Below are positions 1 through 11,500 of a DNA stretch of 64,000 nt, piece after piece. Both the position numbers and the translations under genes were made by a program. Position 1 is the stretch's first letter, and each line of letters starts with the position of its first letter. The notes under the pieces were generated by a model. It had not been told where the DNA came from. It ran no database searches and saw only the letters and a program-made list of their open reading frames with translations. The stretch covers positions 558,001 through 622,000 of the forward strand of contig JACAAK010000007.1 of NCBI GenBank assembly GCA_025093985.1. Direction: 5' to 3'. This DNA is from Calvatia gigantea (taxonomy: Eukaryota; Basidiomycota; Agaricomycetes; Agaricales; Lycoperdaceae).

Positions 1-1051
1 CCAGGCAGTAAAACCATTCCAATGTGTCTATACAGAGCTATAGGACCCCTCCAATGAGCCTTGACTCAGGAAATAAGTCTGACGCGCTTAATCTAAAAGG
101 ATGATCAGCGTGTTCACAAGGAAATGCCACTGTCGCTAGATTAACAAACATCGCTCAGCACTAATGATGCGTATGAACGTGTTCATATACAATCCCTAGG
201 GACACGTAGGAGAACAGTTCATGCGACGTCCGAAATCTTAGATGTTCTACATATTTAGAGAAGAATGCAGACCCAGAAAACGGACTAAAACACAGCCCAG
301 AACAAACGGATACCCGGAATCCTTCTGTATTTCCAATGTTTCACTAATCTAACAGGTTGTGGCTCCCTTGGTGCGTGATCTAATCTACTGGTTTGTACCT
401 TGCTTGATAATATGTTCCTAGTTGTGTAATCATTGTCTTGTCATAATGCGCACCCAAATAATATATAAACCCCCTCTGAGGTGTCGGATGTGGCAAGGAA
501 CCTACTAGCCATTGCCCAGCCTTCAGAGTGCAGTGAAAAGCGATCTATTGTGCCTGAGCAAAGCAAAGTAATAAGTTCTTTCGAGATTAACTGGATTAAG
601 TGACTTGAGCTAAGGTTGAGACCTTTGTAATCTAAGAAGACCTCAGCTTACTTGCGAAGTGAGCTTAGATTAAGAGCGTATTACATTGCTACACCCTGGT
701 ACTTGGAGTATCACAAGTGTAGGACAGTGTGCTTCTGGTCGTTGACTTGATAAGGGTGAATCTTAGGGAGTACCTGAGGTTCTGTGTCTTGTTAACTTCT
801 TAGATAAGGGACACGAGTTGCGCTTTTTTTACAGTGTAACTTGGCTTTGCTCTTCTTAGCAAAGGTAGTTAGCTATTCTAGTGTTCTCTACACGTCGTTG
901 ATTCGCGTTATTTTGTGGAATTGTCCCTTATATTGTCAGATTGCCTTCCCACAAACTTGTCTTGTGCAGAAATCTTTAAAAATCTATTCCGTCAGCTTAA
1001 TCTAAGCCGTACATCTATATCACACTTAGTAATTCTATTTCTGCCTCTTTA
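1..1051 (-). mobile_element. TTAGATTA-rich non-autonomous transposon, copy 1 (runs off the left edge)
   Basis: This stretch is the reverse complement of 7085-8136 and is colinear with it almost without gaps, differing mainly by transitions. Its inner end at 1051 reads, on the minus strand, TAAAGAGGCAG, the same as the start of copy 2. The 8-mer TTAGATTA or its complement occurs at 89-96, 345-352, 628-635, 665-672 and 998-1005. No coding frame is seen. It lies in an antisense family A LTR whose remainder continues at 1052. The other end is outside the window. Confidence 0.75.
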
Positions 1052-1194
1052 ACGAAACATCCAATGAGACTGGCATGGTAGTTGATACGAGTCATACTCA
1101 GAGATCACTCAACAGGAATAGATGAAACAGATATGTAGATGGATAAGAACACAGATAATAATGGAGTATAACTTGATCAGCAAAACCCATAACA
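1052..1194 (-). repeat. Family A LTR fragment, antisense
   Basis: The sequence matches the promoter-distal part of antisense family A LTRs (the GAAAC-TCCAATG block, then a run to CATAACA at 1194). It is the target into which transposon copy 1 inserted. The bases after it are AATAA (1195-1199). Bases 1200-1242 are A/T rich and hold nothing recognisable. Confidence 0.7.
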
Positions 1195-1247
1195 AATAAG
1201 GACTTAATAAGGATGAATAAGATTAAAATATCTTATTGGGTGAATAA

Positions 1248-1551
1248 TGTTGTGGATTTTGCTGTTCCTATCACATTTCCATGCTTGTCTCCATTATGCC
1301 TACCTATGTACCTGTTTCATGTTATTCCTGTCCAGCATTCCCTGAGAAATGACTCATATCTACTATCATGCCACCATCATTGGACATTTCACCTAGTAGC
1401 CCCATCTATTCAACTGGATATCTCTCAGTATTTAAGCATACAACAATCTCCTGTACTCAGTATGCTTAACCACCTTGTTCCTCATTCCCTTTATGCTCTC
1501 AAGCCTTGCCTAAGTTGCAACCTGAGATAATAACTCACAAAGGTCATAACA
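1248..1551 (+). repeat. 5' LTR of truncated element A1
   Basis: This 304-bp family A LTR starts TGTTGTGG and ends GGTCATAACA. It is followed by TT and TGGTTAAG, the start of the family's primer-binding site. Upstream bases 1243-1247 are AATAA. The TATTTAAG promoter box and the CTTAACCA self-primer block are present. The matching 3' LTR is missing. Confidence 0.85.
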
Positions 1552-1632
1552 TTTGGTTAAGTATCCCTACCTCATCTTGCAGAAGGAAGAACTGAAATAG
1601 GCTCAAACCATAATGAACCCAGGAGCTAGTTT

Positions 1633-2048
1633 ATGAGCTCAAACCCTGATGAATACAGAGAACCCAACCTTGAAGTAACAGATAATGAACAAGAAGAAGA
1701 AGTCATAATCTCAGATGATGAAACATCAGATGAAGAAGAAGCAGAGAACCCTGAAGTATCTGCACACAAAGAACCAGTTGTAAATCTAGACAATAAATCC
1801 ACTGGCAACTTGTAAGGAGCAAACCCAATAGTAGAACCCACTAGAGACAAAGAAATTCTATTAGACCTCTTAAATGAACTTGACTTGGCAGAAGAAGAGC
1901 TAGAAAACCCTGAACAAGAAATACCTGACAACACTGTAGCCACCACCTCAGGACCCAATGGAAAGAGCCTTATGCCTGACCCAGGGTTCTTCAATGGCAC
2001 TTATACCAAATTCAACAATTGGTGGAGAGCAATGACACTCTTCATGAA
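1633..2048 (+). pseudogene. A1 gag, truncated N-terminal fragment
   Basis: The start MSSNPDEYREPNLEVTD is the family A Gag N-terminus, rich in Glu, Asp and Ser, and begins 81 bases after the LTR. The frame stops at 1813-1815 and similarity resumes in another frame through the PDPGFFNGT and WWRAM segment. Homology to other copies breaks after base 2048, so capsid, zinc knuckles, pol and 3' LTR are all lost. It cannot encode a working Gag. Confidence 0.8.
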
Positions 2049-2469
2049 TGTCAGGACAATCCCTGATAGTCCTCCCAGACCATTCCACAATTCTCAGCCC
2101 TCATCCACCACACCTACTGTTAGCTATAGAGATACAAACAACAACTGGAGATTCCAAAGGACAATAATGGACTTATGTAAATAGTGAAACAATAGGACAA
2201 TGTATTGAGACAAGTACACCAGAGTAGCTAAATGCTAGTAGTGGAGGAGAGTTGTTACTTACTGAGATGTATACATTGAGGATACATTGAAGCTTTGCTA
2301 AGAGTAGTTTATATAAGTAGAGAAGAAGACTAGAATTGTCTAAGGAATAAACACATTTACATGTGGGTTTATGTACTAAAATCCTAGGAGAAATACCCTT
2401 TAACCTGGGTACAGGGTAAGCTATTTACAACCAGTGGCATTGTCATGACCCATGCACATTCACCTGCTC
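2049..2469. other. Non-coding junk with a possible Ty1/copia LTR relic
   Basis: No gene is seen. The block around 2325-2345 (AATTGTCTAAGGAAT) also occurs in the family E copia LTR near 63235-63252, so this may be a decayed antisense copia LTR. The match is short and I cannot draw boundaries. The end of this stretch is the target of the solo family D LTR, with TGCTC at 2465-2469. Confidence 0.35.
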
Positions 2470-2671
2470 TGTTATGAATATCAATATTTATGACATTATT
2501 AACATCAAGAATGATGATGTAATCAATGACATCATAATCACCTGATTAAAAGATCAATATTACATATTGATTATACAACAGTTTATACAATGTCTAATAA
2601 TACTTCAAAGTCATACCACTTTGAAGTTGTACTACTTCTATTTATTATATAGAGACAAGTAACATGATAAT

Positions 2672-3924
2672 TGTTACATGTGTTACCTTACTTTGCAACT
2701 GGGCCTGGATCATCTCCACTCAGAGGTTCAATGCTATAGCCCAGAAGTATATGACAAGTCTCAATGACTTCTGTGCAGACTTCAGATCACTTCCTCAAGT
2801 AGAAGCTTGTGCTTGTCTGATGTTAAGCACGGATCATGCGGGTGAGACGACCGGAGTCTAGATGCCCAGAATGATGCATGGATGCGGACGAAGATGGATG
2901 AAGCAGGTGAACTCGGGAGGACCGTGGCTTCAACATATGTGTTGCGCCCTCCTGCCGACAAGTGGTCCTAACTTCAGAATAAGGGACAAGGGCAGAGTCA
3001 GAGGCGGAGACAGAGACAGAGACAGAGGTAGAATAGAAGTAGTGTGTCGCTAAGTAGATTTCAGACTGAGGATTACAGGCAAAGTAGCTACGGTTTATAT
3101 ATGCGAGGAAGTGTGGTTCTACAAAAGGAAACTACTATGACTTCAGGTGCGGGCCAGATATGGCTGCTAGATAAAAACACCAGGAATGCAACTAGCCAAA
3201 AGGAATAAGGTGAAACAGAAACAATATGAACGGTAAAAGGGATTGCAAGGGAAATGGGAGTAGGTATGATGACCGGAGAAATGTACAAGGAGGATAATCG
3301 GAAATTAACGTCAGACATAATAGTAAGAATGGAGAGCGGGGGAGACGGGGGAGAGCGGGTGAGAGCGAATGGTAAATAAAATATAAAGTATAGTCTGGAT
3401 AAGAGTGGGTGAAGCAGGTGAGCACGTGTACGGGTTGTGACATCTGAGAAGTCTGAGTTAAATATCACTACAGTCCCCAAGGTTGTTAACCTTGTAGCAG
3501 ATGAGTGAAGATAAGGAAGCTTGTTACTAGAATAACCTAAGGTAATACAATGGTACTACTTAGAGTTATATACTAGCTATGGATAAGAGATGAGAGAATT
3601 ATGTAGTAAATAGATATGAGTCAATGGGAGACTACTATGGGTTAATTGGTAAGTTAAGGAATCATAGGGGCAGGTAAAATGAATAGAGAAGAGGGGATAC
3701 AAGTCATAGGAAGATAGAGACAGGTAGATAGAAGTCTGATGATGAGAATATCAGAAGGTGAAAAAGGGACATGACTCCAAATAAGTCATAAGAAGCAGAG
3801 GTAGAAGTATATGTGATAAATAAATAAAGAATGGACTGGGGTATATGGAAAGAAGATGATGAAGTCTAGATAGAAGGTTAATATGCTAATAGGGAGAGTC
3901 AGGAAATGTGGTAAGTTTGTAACA
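2672..3924 (-). repeat. Solo LTR of family B, nested in the D LTR and itself split
   Basis: This antisense LTR runs from TGTTACATGTG to TTTGTAACA and is flanked by ATAAT at 2667-2671 and 3925-3929. It is interrupted by the family C LTR (2821-3442). Its own length is about 626 bp, matching family B LTRs elsewhere. No internal sequence is attached. Confidence 0.88.
2821..3442. repeat. Solo LTR of an orphan family C
   Basis: This 622-bp insert starts TGTTAAGCACG, ends GGGTTGTGACA and is flanked by TCTGA at 2816-2820 and 3443-3447. That is the TG...CA end and 5-bp duplication signature of an LTR. It has a GAGACA triplet repeat near 3007-3030 and a G-rich stretch at 3335-3362. It has more CpG than the surrounding LTRs, so it is probably a young insertion. 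No internal element of this family is in the window. Small ORFs inside it look like chance. Confidence 0.8.
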
Positions 3925-4286
3925 ATAATACAATAATATACAATAGTACACCACTGTAGTATATAAACCCTCTGTTCTAACCAGTAGACCCCATTGTTTC
4001 TACTTGGTTAGGTAGAGACTCAATCTATAACTCTTATCATCCTCTCTTATAGTCTGAACATAAGAAGTCTCTTCTTGACAACTGTACTTTACATTATAAG
4101 ACTTCATAAAAGTTATATATTGAAGGTTAAGAGACAACTGATTGTTGACATAAAGATATTTATAGTTACATTGTAAGTAACTATAAATAACTGATAAGCC
4201 TTTGAAAAGGAGTCTTCTTTGATATCACTGTAACTGGTAGATATCAGGCCAGCAAAGGACCAAGCTGACCTCACTATAATATGCTC

Positions 4287-4739
4287 TCACCTGCTTCCCC
4301 TGCTTATAGTCATCATTACCTTAGTCTGGCTGTATTGGGTGCTCTCCATTCTTTCTGTCAGTCAGTCCAATATCCTGTTTTCTACATTAATCTCTATCCC
4401 CTTCAACTTCTCCACTATTGCCTTATAGTTAGAACTTGATCCTGGTGTCTTGTTAGATGGCTGACCTTGACAGCCATCCATTCTTCATTCATTATTACTT
4501 TTGTACTTCCTGCTTTTCAGACTAGTATATAAATCTAGTCCCCATGCTTGTAAATCCTTAGTCTGATTATCAACCATGATTATGCTCCCTGATTCTGTTC
4601 CTCCCTGTCTCTGTTCCTCTAACCCCCTGACCCTACTCCCTCCTGAAATATGGGCTTCAATGACAGCAGGAAGATGCAACACATATGTTGAAGCCACTGA
4701 GTCCAAACCTCATACTCATCCAAATTCACCCACTCCATA
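4287..4739. other. Unassigned sequence, possible remnant ORF at 4576-4739 (+)
   Basis: No known domain is seen. From 4576 an open frame begins MIMLPDSVPP and reaches HPNSPTPY before the family B LTR. The frame may continue on the other side of that LTR (VSHTSTITPGDNEPS from 5381). It could be part of a decayed gene or a non-LTR element; I cannot tell which. Confidence 0.3.
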
Positions 4740-5380
4740 TGTTCTATTATATGCATTACCCTACTTCACAACTGGGCCTGGATCATCTCTGCTCAGGAAG
4801 AGATTCAACACTATAGCTCAGGAGTATTGGGCAAGTTTCAATGACTTCTGTGTAGACTTCAGATTGCTCCCTCAAGTAAAAGCTCATGCTTGTCTGAGAA
4901 GTCCAAGTTAAGTGCCACTACAGTCCCCAAGGTTGTTAACCTTGTAGCAGATGAGTGAAGATAGGAAAGCTTGTTACTAGAATAACCTAAGGTAATACAA
5001 GTGTACTACTTAAGGTTTATATACTAGCTACATGTAAGAGATGAGTAATTACATAGTAAGAGGGTATGAGTCAATGGGAGACTACTACGGGTTAATTGGT
5101 AATCTAAGGAGTCATGGAGAATGAGTAATAAATGAGAGAGAAGTGATATGAATCAAGAGAAGAGGGAGATGAGTAGATAGAAGTCTACTGGTGGGAATAT
5201 GAGGTATAAACAGAAATGTGACCCAGAATGAGTCATAAAAAGGTGAACTAGAACTACATGTGTCAATAAATAAACCCATGGAGAAGGGAAGATAAGAGAG
5301 TCCAAAAAGAAGGTAATACAATAAGGAATATGGTTAATATGCAAGAGAGAAGAGTCCAGAGATGTGGTAAGTTCATAACA
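4740..5380 (-). repeat. Family B LTR, antisense
   Basis: The sequence matches the other antisense B LTRs, including GGGCCTGGATCATCTC, AGTCCCCAAGGTTGTTAAC and GGTTTATATACTAGCT, and ends TTCATAACA at 5380. The left end is either TGTTC at 4740 or a mutated TATTATATGC at 4745. No clean 5-bp target duplication is found (CCATA or TGTTC against GTATC). It may be a solo LTR with decayed flanks. Confidence 0.75.
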
Positions 5381-5740
5381 GTATCCCACACATCCACTAT
5401 CACACCTGGGGACAATGAACCCTCCACCTCAATCTTGTCCACAATTCAGATAAATGAACTACTGGAGCAACTAATCCTTACCCTACCAAATGCTGTCTTT
5501 ACCAAAGACAAGCTCCAACAAATCATGGACTAGAACAAACACTTCTGGGTCAATGTTTTTACCAGCACCAAGTGTGTCTACATTCCCCCATCCACCAAAT
5601 CAACCAACCACTTCCCTTGGAAAGACCTCACCTACCCTGTCAGAATGGAAAGCAGCATTGCTATACTGGAACTTTATCCCAAGCAAGCAACTGTATCAAA
5701 CCCATCCCCCAGTCCTGAACCCAAAGACCCTCCAGCAACC
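5381..5740 (+). pseudogene. Unidentified ORF remnant split by element A2
   Basis: A frame reads VSHTSTITPGDNEPSTSIL, then INELLEQLI, one TAG at about 5531, then a proline-rich part ending in PKDPPAT at the A2 insertion. After removing A2 it continues at 13398 as FAKVISGTTPHTVL, ending at the next LTR (13440). Open frame on both sides of a clean 5-bp duplication (CAACC) supports a real older coding sequence. I do not recognise the family, and it may be a fragment of another retroelement. Confidence 0.4.
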
Positions 5741-6045
5741 TGTTGTGAACTTTCACCAATCATATCGCATTCTCTATCCATCTACATTCCTATCTTCTAT
5801 GTACCTGTTTCAGCTATTTCCTACTAAGCGATCTCTGAGTATGATGCCAACCAACTATAGTGCCATCTCTGTCGGACATTTCATGTAGTTCTCCATCCAT
5901 TCAACTGGATGTTCTCATAGTATTTAAGCATACATACATACTCCTGTATTTGGTATGCTTAACCATCTAGTTCCTCTCCCCTTACTCGCCCTCAAGACTT
6001 AGCCTAAGCTGCAACCTGAGGTCTTATCAGACTAAGGTCGTAACA
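5741..6045 (+). repeat. A2 5' LTR
   Basis: 305 bp, TGTTGTGAAC to GGTCGTAACA. It differs from the 3' LTR at well over a dozen sites; those I compared are transitions. Confidence 0.93.
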
Positions 6046-6058
6046 TTTGGTTAAGCGT
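5921..6058 (+). promoter_or_regulatory. A2 TATA box, predicted RNA start and self-primer/PBS pair
   Basis: TATTTAAG at 5921-5928 lies 34 bases before ATGCTTAACCA at 5955-5965. The complementary site TGGTTAAGCGT lies at 6048-6058, two bases after the LTR. In A2 the pairing is 11 nt with one G-T type mismatch; in A5 it is exact. This is the arrangement known for the self-primed element Tf1, where the first bases of the RNA act as reverse-transcription primer. Confidence 0.7.
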
Positions 6059-6125
6059 CCCCACCTCACCTTGCAAAGAGTAGGCTGAAAACAGGCCTGA
6101 ACAGAAGCAACCCAGGAGCTAGTAT

Positions 6126-8553
6126 ATGAGCTTGAACCCAGACGAATACAGAGAACCAAATCTCGAAGTCACTGACAACAAATCTGAAACATCAGACGAA
6201 GAAGAAACAGGAAACCCCGAAGTACCTGAAGGAACACATAACGAACCCAGAAGAAACCCAGCAGAAGAAGAAGTGTTATCAGAACTTCTAAATGAACTCA
6301 ACCTAGCAGAGGAAGAGATAGCCCATCAGAAGAAATCAGATGAATCAAGCTTGGACGAAACTGAATCAGAAACTGACTCCAACATGACCGACAATGCAGT
6401 AGTGCCCGCAACAACACCCAGTGGGAAAGACCTAGTGCCAGACCCGGGATTTTTCGATGGCACCCACACTAAGTTCGATGACTGGTGGAGAGCAATGATG
6501 CTCTTCATGAAGTTCAACAAGATAGTCTCAGCAGATGATAAAGCTATAGCAGTTCTAGCCAGACTGTGAGGAGGAACAGCAGGAGCATATGCAGCTATGA
6601 GAGCACCAGCCATCCTGGAATCTGAAGATTCAGTAGACTGGAATGTCTTCTCCAAGGAATTTAGGAGGACCTTCTCAGACAACACCTCAAACAGCAAAGC
6701 GGAATGGCAGATCGAAAAGTTCAAACAAGGAAACCAAAACACTGCTGACTACCTAATCAAATTTGAAGTACTGAAAAGCAAAGCCAAGACTGACAGCAAG
6801 CATGCCATGTTCCTACTTAGGAAAAACACCTGACAGGATATCATACATACAATCACAGGCTATCCACCTTCAGCCAGACCAGACACATATGCAGAATGGA
6901 AAGAAGCCATACTGTCTGTCAGACAAGGATATGAAGCATCCGAATACCGAGGAGACAGAAAGACAAACACTGGTACCACTTATGGAGGAATGGGTGAACC
7001 CATGGAGATAGGAAGCAGATGCCATGTCTTCAATGACAAAGGAGAACCGAAGTGCTACAATTGTGGCATTTTTGGCCACATCGCTAAAGAGGCAGAAATA
7101 GAAATACTAAATGTGATATGGATGTTCGGCTTAGATTAAGCTGACGGAATAGATTTTTAAAGATTTCTGCACAAGGCAAGTTTGTGGGGAGGCAATCTGA
7201 CAATATGAGGGACAATTCCACAAAATAACACGAATCAACGACGCGTGGAGAACACTAGAATAGCTAACTACCTTCGCTAAGAAGAGTAAAGCCAAGTTAC
7301 ACTGTAAAAAGTGCGACTCGTGTCCTTTATCCAAGAAGTTAACAAGACACAGAACCTTAGGTACTCCCTAAGCTTCACCCTTATCAAGTTAACGACCAGA
7401 AGCGCACTGTCCTACACTTGTGATACGCCAAGTACCAGGGTGTAGCAATGCAATACGCTCTTAATCTAAGCTCACTTCACGAGTAAGCCCGAGGTCTTCT
7501 TCTTAGATCAAAAGGTCTCAATCCTAGCTCAAGTCACTTAGTCTAGTTAATCTCGAAAGAACTTATTACTTTGCTTCGCTCAGGCACAATAGATTGCTTT
7601 TCACTGCGCTCTGAAGGCTGGGCAATGGCTAGTAGGTTCCTTGCCACGTCCGACACCTCAGAGGGGGTTTATATATTATTTGGGTGCTCGTTATGACAAG
7701 ACAATGATTACACAACTAGGAACATATTATCAAGCAAGGTACAAACCGGTAGATTAGATCGCGCGCCAAGAGAGCCGCAACCTGTTAGATTAGTGAAACA
7801 TTGGAAATACAGAAGGATTCTGGGTATCCGTTTGTTCCGGGCTGTGTTTTAGCCCGTTCTCTGGGTCTGCATTCTTCTCTAAATATGTAGAACATCTAAG
7901 ATTTCGGACGTCACATGAACTGTTCTCCTACGTGTCCCCGTGGATTGTACGCGAACGCGTCCATACGTGTCATTAGTGCTGAGTGATGTTCGTTAATCTA
8001 ACAACGGTGGCATTTCCTTGTGAACACGCCGATCAGCCTTTTAGATTAAGCACGTCGGACTTATTTCCTGAGTCTAGGCTCATTGGAGGGGTCCCGTAGC
8101 TTTGTATAGACGCATTGGAATGGTTTTACCGCCTGGTCCGGCCAGAATCACGACTGGTCATATGGTACACTGTTAGAATTGCTTTTTGTTAAGCACAGTG
8201 GTCATCCCGTAGCCGCCGCTATCCGTCATCAATGGTCATAGTGTTCTACAGTGATCGAGTACTCTTTTATTATACTGTTGGGCTCTTAGATTAGGTCGTA
8301 CTACTACAGGAAGGTTTGATGCAATCATTAGATTAGGCTTGTATGCCTTAGATTAGCGATTTTCATGCGTGAAAACGGCTTTGCCTGTTACATCGCCAAG
8401 GATTGCAAAAAACCCAAGGGGTTAATATGCTACAACTGCAGAAAAAAGGAACACATAGCCAAAGCCTGCACTGCACCCAAGAAGATCCAAGTCCAAGGAG
8501 TAGAAGAGGTCACTGACAAAGAAGGGAAGGATTTTTCCAAAGACTCCGAATAG
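6126..8553 (+). pseudogene. A2 gag, interrupted
   Basis: It starts MSLNPDEYREPNLEVTD. The N-terminal ~100 residues are Glu/Asp/Ser rich, then come the PDPGFFDGTHTKFDDWWRAM capsid segment and FRRTFSDN. In-frame TGA codons lie at 6567-6569 (other copies have CGA) and about 6832. The first CCHC knuckle is cut by the nested transposon at 7085-8390; the frame resumes at 8397 with the end of knuckle one and knuckle two (CYNCRKKEHIAKAC). It ends DSE-TAG at 8551-8553. The GGATTTTTCC slip site is retained near 8528. Confidence 0.85.
7085..8390 (+). mobile_element. TTAGATTA-rich non-autonomous transposon, copy 2 (hAT-like?)
   Basis: This 1306-bp insert lies in the A2 gag. CATCGC occurs on both sides (7079-7084 and 8391-8396), and the match extends to 7 of 8 bases if the right end is set two bases earlier. 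The ends are TAAAGAGGCAG and, inverted, TAACAGGCAAAG, an imperfect inverted pair; the left end fits the hAT YARNG start. TTAGATTA or its complement occurs at 7131, 7462, 7785, 7994, 8041, 8286, 8328 and 8348. There is no transposase or long ORF, so mobility would need a protein from elsewhere. The superfamily is uncertain. Confidence 0.75.
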
Positions 8554-11500
8554 GTGCTACCCTGAGAGTCAAAAAGCTTGTATCTAGGATATCAGACAAA
8601 TTCTACATGATTCCTTAGAGAAGAAAGCGCGAACTAAACCTAAAAGGAAAAATACAAACAGCAGGGAAGGAGATAACAGTCAACACCATTGTAGACTCAG
8701 GGTGCACAACCAGCAGCATCAGCAAAAAACTAGTAGACGAAGAAAGGCTCTCTACCCAGAAATTGGAACAACAAATTTTGGTACTAAACGCAGACGGGAC
8801 ACCTAACCAAGGCGGAAAAGTAATGGAGACCACCATGATCAGCATCGACATCCAGGGACACAAGGAACAAATTGAGGCCTCAGTCATACAACTACAAGAC
8901 AGAGCAGAAGTCTTCCTAGGATATGATTGGCTAGTCAAACACAACCCGGAGGTAGATTGGAACAACGGAGAAATCAAGTTCACCCAATGCCCACCAGGCT
9001 GCCAATTCCCCCATCAGAATATCCCTATCACCGAAAAAATATGAAGCACAGTCACTAAGGAAGACCTATGGGAAGAAGAAATGAACCAGACCCAACCAAA
9101 CCAGAAGACCTACCAGACTACATACAACCATTTACGTACTTATTCAATAAAACGACATTTGACAAGCTCCCAGAATGAACCGAATGGGACCATGAGATAG
9201 TCCTGATGGAAGATGCCCCAAAAGAAATAAGTGCAGGGACATACAACATGACAGTCAAAGAACAGGACGAGCTCAAGTCATCTATCAAGGAAAACCTAGA
9301 ATTAGGATGAATACGACCATCAAAATCCCCATATGCAGCACCAACATTCTTCATCCCAAAGAAAGACGGATCCAAAAGGCTGATCCAAGACTACAGACGG
9401 CTAAACAACATAGTAATCAAAGACAAAACACCATTGCCAAGAATTGGTGAAGTAATTGACAAGCTCAGAAAAGCAAAATACTTCAACAAGTTGGATATCA
9501 TCTGGGGATACAACAATGTCAGGATCAAAGAAGGAGACGAATGGAAAGCTGCCTTCCTCACCAATGAAGGACTCTTCGAGCTGACAGTCATGTATTTTGG
9601 CCTAAGCAACTCGCCAGGAACATTCTCCAGAATGATAACAAGCATCTTCTGCGACCTTTTACAAAACGGAGACATTATAAACTACATGGATGACTTTGCC
9701 ATCCCAGGGGACACTAAGGAGCAGCTAAAAGAATGGATGGTATGGTTTCTGGAACAAGTGGCCCAGTACAATTTATGCTTCAAGTGAACCAAGTGCATCT
9801 TCGATGCAGAAGAAATCCCAATGCTAGGAGTTCGGATAGGACATGGACGAATCGAAATGGAAAAGGACAAAGTAAAATCAGTACGAGAATGGCCTAAACC
9901 CAAGAACACTAAGGGGGTAGAAAGGTTCCTGGGTTTCACAAACTACTATCGCCATTTCATCAAAAACTTCAGTATGATTGCGGGACCTTTAAACAAACTC
10001 AAAGGAGTAACTGCATGGGAATGGACACAAGAGCACCAAAACTCATTCGACCAACTCAAGAAATGTATAACCAAAGAACCTGTCCTGACATTGCCACAGA
10101 GACATGGCCAATTCAGAGTAGAAGTCGATGCATCGGACTATGCATTAGGAGGGGTACTCTCATAGCTACAAGAAGGTAAATGGCACCCAATTGCTTTTAC
10201 ATCATGAACACTGTCACCGGCAGAACGGAACTATGAAATATACAACAAAGAATTGCTAGCCATTGTCCATGCCCTGAAGGAATGGAGACACTACCTTCTA
10301 GATGCCGAAGAATGATTCAAAATCTGGACTGACCACGAAAATCTCAAGTATTACTGGGAACCACAGAAGCTAAACAGATGACAAGCACGGTGGTATCTGC
10401 AACTACAAGACTATGACTTCACGCCACAACATATACCTGGAAAGACAAACATGAAAGCCAACCTACTATCCCGAATCCACCAAATGCCAGAAGGACAAGG
10501 GAATAAACTAGTCACCATGATTCGAGAAAGCTGGCTACAGACAGAAGGCACAGACAGCACAGTCCTCTTGCAAGCAGAATTGTTCATTGAACTGAACTTC
10601 CTAAAATGAATTCAAGACCAAATCCAATGAGAAACAACAGTCTTAACTGAGCTACAGAAACAAGGATCCCAACTCACTGAAGATGGTGGAGTCATCTACA
10701 AACAGAATAGTGCATACATCCTGCCCGACCAGAAACTACGGGAAGAAATCCTAATACAGTATCATAATGTCCCAGATGCAGGATACCTGGGACAACATAG
10801 AATGACTGAACTAATCAGCCGAGACTACTGGTGGCCATCAATATGAAAGAACATAAAAAGATATATCCGAGGATGCCAAGTCTGCCAAAGAAACAAGTCA
10901 AGAACAACGCCACTCAAATCGCCACTACATCCCCTCCCAGTGCCAAATGGACCTTGGGAAGAAATCAGTGTCAACATGATCGGACCACTGCCAGAGTCCA
11001 AAGAAAAGGATGCTATACTAGTCATTGTGGACCACTTCACAAAAATGATATGACTCTCAGTAACAACTACGGACACTTCATCTAAAGACATCGCAAAGAT
11101 ATATCGAGACAAAATATGGAAGCTACACGGATTACTGAGGAAAGTACTCAGTGACTGAGGACCTCAATTTGTATCGGCATTCACCAAGGAATTATTCAAA
11201 GGGCTCGGCATCGAATGGAACCTATCAATGGCATACCACCCACAAATGGATGGACAAACCGAATGCATTAACAGAGAAGTGGAAATCTACACCCATCTGT
11301 ACTGTAACTATGACCAGGACGATTGGGCAGAATGGCTCCCCATCGCAGAATTCCAGTACAATGACAAGCAACACAGAGGAACACAGGAAACACCATTCTT
11401 CCTAAACTACAGAAGAAATCCATGGAAAGGCAAGAATGAGCCAACAACAAACAATCCTGTTGCCACAGCATTCCTGGAACAATTACAGGCCGCCCAAGAC

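Larger units (their letters stand above)
2470..4281 (+). repeat. Solo LTR of family D, split by a nested family B LTR
   Basis: The LTR starts TGTTATGAATATC and ends CACTATAATA, with TGCTC on both sides (2465-2469 and 4282-4286), a 5-bp target duplication. Without the nested insert its length is about 554 bp, close to the second D LTR (56296-56722 plus 63069-63188, about 547 bp). Both share the AAAGTCATACCACTTTGAAG block, the GTAGTATATAAAC promoter and the GGTTAGGTGGAGACTC-like block. No internal element sequence adjoins it, so it is a solo LTR. Confidence 0.85.

Noticed and set aside
3088..3480. 130-residue minus-strand ORF as a gene
   Set aside because: It lies wholly within LTR sequence, spans the C-LTR boundary, and has low-complexity Leu/Ser/Pro content.
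6046..6062. Ordinary tRNA primer-binding site (TGG start)
   Set aside because: The exact match to the element's own predicted RNA 5' end, and the parallel case in family B with a site lacking TGG, favour self-priming. A tRNA has not been excluded by a search.
8041..8355. CRISPR-like array from repeated TTAGATTA
   Set aside because: The repeat is 8 bp, occurs on both strands at irregular spacing, and the sequence context is eukaryotic.
7085..8390. Helitron or LTR-type (TRIM) origin for the TTAGATTA element
   Set aside because: There is a target duplication and no terminal direct repeat; the right end lacks a CTRR and hairpin end. hAT-like fits best but remains unproven.
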